From Desulfobacteraceae bacterium (GTDB lineage: Bacteria > Desulfobacterota > Desulfobacteria > Desulfobacterales > SURF-15), in the NCBI GenBank assembly GCA_003599475.1, contig QZKK01000171.1, positions 1 to 10,486 on the forward strand: a stretch of 10,486 bases of DNA, written 5' to 3'. Shown one piece after another: positions 8,080-10,486 of this stretch. The stretch's first letter is position 1. Each line of letters starts with the position of its first letter. The translations under genes and the position numbers were made by a program. A model generated the notes under the pieces. The model was not told the DNA's origin. It made no database searches and saw only the letters and a program-made list of their open reading frames with translations.

Positions 8080-9019
8080 TTTAAACGGAATCCTCGTGAT
8101 CGACAAGCCGGCGGGTATCACCTCGGCCGGGGCGGTTGCCGTCATAAAAAGGGCCTTCAAGGCAAGAAAGGTCGGGCACGCCGGAACGCTCGATCCGTTT
8201 GCGACCGGGGTGCTGGTCTGTTGTCTGAATCAGGCGACCCGGTTGGCGCTATTTTTCCTCAAAGGAGAAAAGAAGTACCGGGCCGAGATGCTTCTCGGGA
8301 TCGAAACCGATACGCTGGATGCCACCGGGCGTGTTGTGGCAGCCTGCAGCGATGTCGATTTCACCGAAGAAGAGATACAGTCCGTGTTTAAACGGTTTCA
8401 GGGCAATATTTTGCAGCGGCCGCCGGCATTTTCGGCATTGAAACACCAGGGAGTCCCCCTTCATAAGCTTGCCAGACAGGGAAATCCGGTGCAGAAGCCC
8501 GAGAGGGAGATTCGGATTTCATCGCTTGAAATCCTGGAGATCCGCCAGCCGGTGGTGCGCTTTGAAGTCGCCTGTTCGGGAGGAACGTATGTGCGCTCCC
8601 TTTGTGCGGATATCGGATCGGCGCTGCGGTGCGGGGCCCATCTGAGATCCTTGCGGCGCATCGAGAGCAGCGGGTTCAAAGAATCGGAATCGGTGCCTCT
8701 CTCCGATGTCGAAACGCTGGCTCGAGACGGCAAGATCGTCGGGCGAATCATTCCCATGGCCGATGCACTGCGCCGGGTGCCGCCTTATGTGGCGGATTCG
8801 GATCTGATCGAGAAGATCCAACACGGCAGAAAATTATCGAGCAAAGATTTTTTCTCGGGTCCGGCTTTGAGTCCGATTTCCAGCCGGGCCGTACCGAAGT
8901 CGGGTTTGATAAAAATCGTTGATCCAGGTAATAATTTGTGTGCAGTATTAGACGTGCAGCAAGATTTTGATCGATACGAATACTGTTGTGTTTTTCATGT
9001 GAACCGTTCTCAAACGTAA
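8066..9019 (+). CDS. truB: tRNA pseudouridine(55) synthase TruB
   Basis: TruB isomerises U55 in the T-loop of tRNAs and also acts as a tRNA folding chaperone. Family motifs are present: GILVIDKPAGITS (residues 8-20), GHAGTLDPFATGVL with the catalytic Asp43, KKYRAEMLLGIETDTLD with the conserved Tyr, and RPPAFSALKHQGVPLHKLAR. CSGGTYVRSLCADIG closes the catalytic domain. A PUA-like C-terminal region follows, ending in an apparently lineage-specific tail. The protein has 317 residues. The start is a TTG at 8066 inside a 7-base tandem repeat. No in-frame ATG or GTG stands ahead of the conserved GILVIDKP; the next GTG (8096) would remove the first 10 residues including part of this motif. The Shine-Dalgarno signal is weak (GGAA within the repeat), so expression may be low or depend on read-through from nrnA. 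Confidence 0.95.
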   Translation: MEIGSLNGILVIDKPAGITSAGAVAVIKRAFKARKVGHAGTLDPFATGVLVCCLNQATRLALFFLKGEKKYRAEMLLGIETDTLDATGRVVAACSDVDFTEEEIQSVFKRFQGNILQRPPAFSALKHQGVPLHKLARQGNPVQKPEREIRISSLEILEIRQPVVRFEVACSGGTYVRSLCADIGSALRCGAHLRSLRRIESSGFKESESVPLSDVETLARDGKIVGRIIPMADALRRVPPYVADSDLIEKIQHGRKLSSKDFFSGPALSPISSRAVPKSGLIKIVDPGNNLCAVLDVQQDFDRYEYCCVFHVNRSQT

Positions 9020-9055
9020 TCGTTCAGCCGCCGAGACACGAAGAGAGGGGAGAAT

Positions 9056-9147
9056 CTCCAATTTAGAATGACCAACGCCCAATGATCAATTCCAGGAAGG
9101 GAAACAAATTCACTTGATCATTGGAAATTTTGCATTTTACATTGAAG
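9056..9147. repeat. Long imperfect inverted repeat upstream of rpsO
   Basis: CCAATGATCAA (9079-9089) and TTGATCATTGG (9114-9124) are perfect 11-base inverted arms around a 24-base loop. The symmetry resumes further out: CTCCAATTTA (9056-9065) matches the complement of TACATTGAAG (9138-9147) at 8 of 10 positions, and AATG at 9067-9070 also has a counterpart. The whole is an AT-rich, dyad-symmetric block of about 92 bases in a GC-rich operon. It resembles a dispersed intergenic palindrome (REP or MITE-like), but other copies cannot be checked in this window. It carries no coding frame. Confidence 0.65.
9114..9143 (+). promoter_or_regulatory. Possible sigma70-type promoter for rpsO-pnp
   Basis: TTGATC (9114-9119) and TACATT (9138-9143), separated by 18 bases, each match 4 of 6 consensus positions. 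The site sits in the right half of the inverted repeat, in the 193-base gap between truB and rpsO. A separate promoter for rpsO-pnp is common in other bacteria, but this match could be chance in AT-rich DNA. Confidence 0.25.
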
Positions 9148-9196
9148 GTTGTTAATGTCTGAGTGCCTGGTGGCAGAAAGATTACTCCAAAACGAC

Positions 9197-9202
9197 AGGA
9201 GG
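9197..9202 (+). promoter_or_regulatory. Ribosome-binding site deciding the rpsO GTG start
   Basis: AGGAGG at 9197-9202 is a near-perfect Shine-Dalgarno sequence, 10 bases before the GTG at 9213. It supports this GTG over the TTG two codons downstream. Confidence 0.8.
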
Positions 9203-9212
9203 CAGAAAGAAA

Positions 9213-9482
9213 GTGGTCTTGACAACGGAACAGAAAATGGAGCTGATCGAACAGTTCAAGCGGCATGAAAGCGATACGGGATCTCCGGAAGTTCAGGTAG
9301 GGCTTCTGACGCATCGAATCCAGTATCTTACGGAGCATCTGAAAATTCACCAGAAGGATCACCATTCCAGACGCGGACTGCTCATGCTTGTCGGCAGACG
9401 CCGGAGGCTGCTCAACTACGTCAAGAGCAAGGATGTGAAGCGGTACAGGCAGATCATCGAAAACCTTGGGTTGAGAAGGTAG
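9213..9482 (+). CDS. rpsO: 30S ribosomal protein S15
   Basis: S15 is a primary 16S rRNA-binding protein of the central domain and forms a bridge to the 50S subunit. The 89 residues match the family length exactly. The start MVLTTEQK, the [12 protein letters not shown] block (18-29), [34 protein letters not shown] (48-67) and the terminal IENLGLRR are all canonical. Translation starts at GTG, supported by the AGGAGG at 9197-9202 and by the conserved MVLT. In E. coli S15 represses its own mRNA through a structured leader; the 5' region here is structured as well (inverted repeat at 9056-9147), but I cannot show that it is the same mechanism. It lies 193 bases after truB and 124 bases before pnp. 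Confidence 0.98.
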   Translation: MVLTTEQKMELIEQFKRHESDTGSPEVQVGLLTHRIQYLTEHLKIHQKDHHSRRGLLMLVGRRRRLLNYVKSKDVKRYRQIIENLGLRR

Positions 9483-9485
9483 GAA

Positions 9486-9530
9486 AAGGTCGGACCGACC
9501 GCACGGCAAAGGAGGCTCCTTTTGGACCTT
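9486..9530 (+). other. Alternative hairpins in the rpsO-pnp spacer
   Basis: Three possible helices occur here. GGTCG/CGACC (9488-9492 with 9496-9500) forms a tight hairpin. AAAGGA/TCCTTT (9508-9513 with 9517-9522) forms a hairpin followed by one more T. AAGGTC/GACCTT (9486-9491 with 9525-9530) can close over both but competes with the first helix. The T run (9520-9523) lies mostly inside the stem, so a strong intrinsic terminator is unlikely. A weak attenuator or an RNase processing structure, as known in the E. coli rpsO-pnp spacer, is possible. Confidence 0.4.
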
Positions 9531-9595
9531 CGAATGGATGATCGGCTGTGGCTGGAGATGCGGAAGGCCCGAAAAGCGGTTAAATTCAGTTCTTC

Positions 9596-9600
9596 AGGAG
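9596..9600 (+). promoter_or_regulatory. Ribosome-binding site deciding the pnp GTG start
   Basis: AGGAG at 9596-9600 lies 6 bases before the GTG at 9607. No ATG stands between it and the conserved PNPase N-terminus, so it fixes the start. Confidence 0.8.
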
Positions 9601-9606
9601 AAAATT

Positions 9607-10486
9607 GTGGAAATATCTTTTAAAGCAGAAGTCGGGGGAAAGCCCCTGGAGATTCATGCCGGTAAATTGGCCAAGCAGGCTTCCGGTTCGGTTTTAGTTC
9701 AGTACGGGGATACGATTGTACTGGTTGCGGCAGTCTCTTCATACGATGAGAGACCCGGTACCGATTTTTTACCCCTGTCCGTCGAATACCAGGAGAAAAT
9801 TTATGCCGCCGGGCGGATTCCCGGGAATTACTTCAGGCGTGAAATCGGCCGACCCAGCGAAAAAGAGACGCTGACCTCGAGGCTCATCGATCGTCCGATC
9901 CGTCCGCTTTTCCCCAAGGAGTACCGGTATGAAACCCAGGTCATCGCCACCGTGCTCTCCATGGACCAGGAAAACGATCCCGATGTACTGGCGATGATCG
10001 GCGCTTCGGCAGCACTTGTCATATCCGATATCCCATTCGACGGACCGATTGCCAGCGTGCGCGTGGGCCGGATCGACGGCAGGTTCAAAATCAATCCGAC
10101 GGTTCAGGAGATCGCCACATCCGATCTCAATATCATCGTGGCCGGATCCAAGACGGGTGTGGTGATGGTGGAGGGAGGCGGAAAGATGGTCAGCGAGAAA
10201 GACATGCTGGAGGCCATCTTCTTCGGCCATGAGGCCATTCAACCGCTGGTCGAAATTCAAGAGAAGTTGAAAGAGGTCATCGGGGTTCCCAAACGGCCCT
10301 TTATTCCGCCTCTAAAAGAAAAAGCGCTCGTTGAAAAGGTCCATGACCTGGCCGGTTCCAGAATCGCAGAGGCGGTTGAAAAACCGCGGAAAGCGGAGCG
10401 TCAGACCGCGATTCGTCGATTGAGGGGCGAGATCTTCCAATCGCTCGGCGAGGCATATGCGGACCGAAAGGCGGAGTTTGAAGCTG
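9607..10486 (+). CDS. pnp: Polyribonucleotide nucleotidyltransferase (PNPase), 3' end outside the window
   Basis: PNPase degrades RNA 3' to 5' by phosphorolysis, releasing nucleoside diphosphates, and is usually a trimer and a degradosome partner. The visible 293 codons cover the first RNase PH-like domain and most of the helical linker, roughly two fifths of a protein that is normally about 700 residues. Family signatures are [15 protein letters not shown] (31-45), [20 protein letters not shown] (54-73), [16 protein letters not shown], and [13 protein letters not shown] (91-103). Later stretches are [20 protein letters not shown] and [20 protein letters not shown]. The start is GTG with AGGAG 6 bases upstream. 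The frame is open to the window edge, and the second RNase PH, KH and S1 domains must lie beyond it. It follows rpsO as in many bacteria. Confidence 0.97.
   Translation, partial: MEISFKAEVGGKPLEIHAGKLAKQASGSVLVQYGDTIVLVAAVSSYDERPGTDFLPLSVEYQEKIYAAGRIPGNYFRREIGRPSEKETLTSRLIDRPIRPLFPKEYRYETQVIATVLSMDQENDPDVLAMIGASAALVISDIPFDGPIASVRVGRIDGRFKINPTVQEIATSDLNIIVAGSKTGVVMVEGGGKMVSEKDMLEAIFFGHEAIQPLVEIQEKLKEVIGVPKRPFIPPLKEKALVEKVHDLAGSRIAEAVEKPRKAERQTAIRRLRGEIFQSLGEAYADRKAEFEA

Noticed and set aside
1..10486. CRISPR array, tRNA/rRNA gene, transposase or phage gene
   Set aside because: I saw no spaced direct repeats, no tRNA-like cloverleaf in the spacers and no mobile-element protein in either strand.

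Overview
The window holds most of a bacterial transcription/translation-factor operon, read on the + strand: rimP - nusA - infB - ylxP (DUF503) - rbfA - nrnA (DHH phosphoesterase) - truB - rpsO - pnp. It is preceded by an unrelated, lower-G+C fragment that carries part of a membrane-anchored sulfatase-like gene on the - strand. The gene order and the protein sequences (DUF503 between infB and rbfA, a DHH phosphoesterase between rbfA and truB, long acidic tails) suggest a Gram-negative of the Desulfobacterota (former Deltaproteobacteria) type. That assignment is inference from gene order and sequence flavour, not from a search.

Region 1 (1 to about 1600, - strand): one open frame runs without a stop from position 1716 down to position 1, so the 3' end lies outside the window. 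It encodes N-terminal hydrophobic segments, a beta-rich probably extracytoplasmic domain, two more membrane segments and the start of an alkaline-phosphatase/sulfatase-fold domain. Two lines I counted here are 40-42% G+C, against 48-65% in three lines from the operon. The fragment abuts rimP with no intergenic space, no visible promoter and no clean start for either gene. This looks like a recombination point or an assembly join.

Region 2 (about 1600 to 8000): rimP, nusA, infB, ylxP, rbfA and nrnA are packed tightly, with overlaps of 10, 4 and 17 bases and short gaps, as expected for a co-transcribed and partly translationally coupled operon. The products mature the 30S subunit (RimP, RbfA), control elongation and termination of transcription (NusA), start translation (IF2) and degrade very short RNAs (NrnA).

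Region 3 (about 8000 to 10486): truB, rpsO and the 5' part of pnp are separated by longer spacers. These hold a 7-base tandem repeat that supplies the truB start codon, a long imperfect inverted repeat before rpsO, and alternative hairpins between rpsO and pnp. No tRNA, rRNA, CRISPR array, transposase or phage gene was found. I see no wholly new gene system. The items most worth a second look are the join near 1600, the architecture of the sulfatase-like protein, and the structured repeats in the intergenic spacers.
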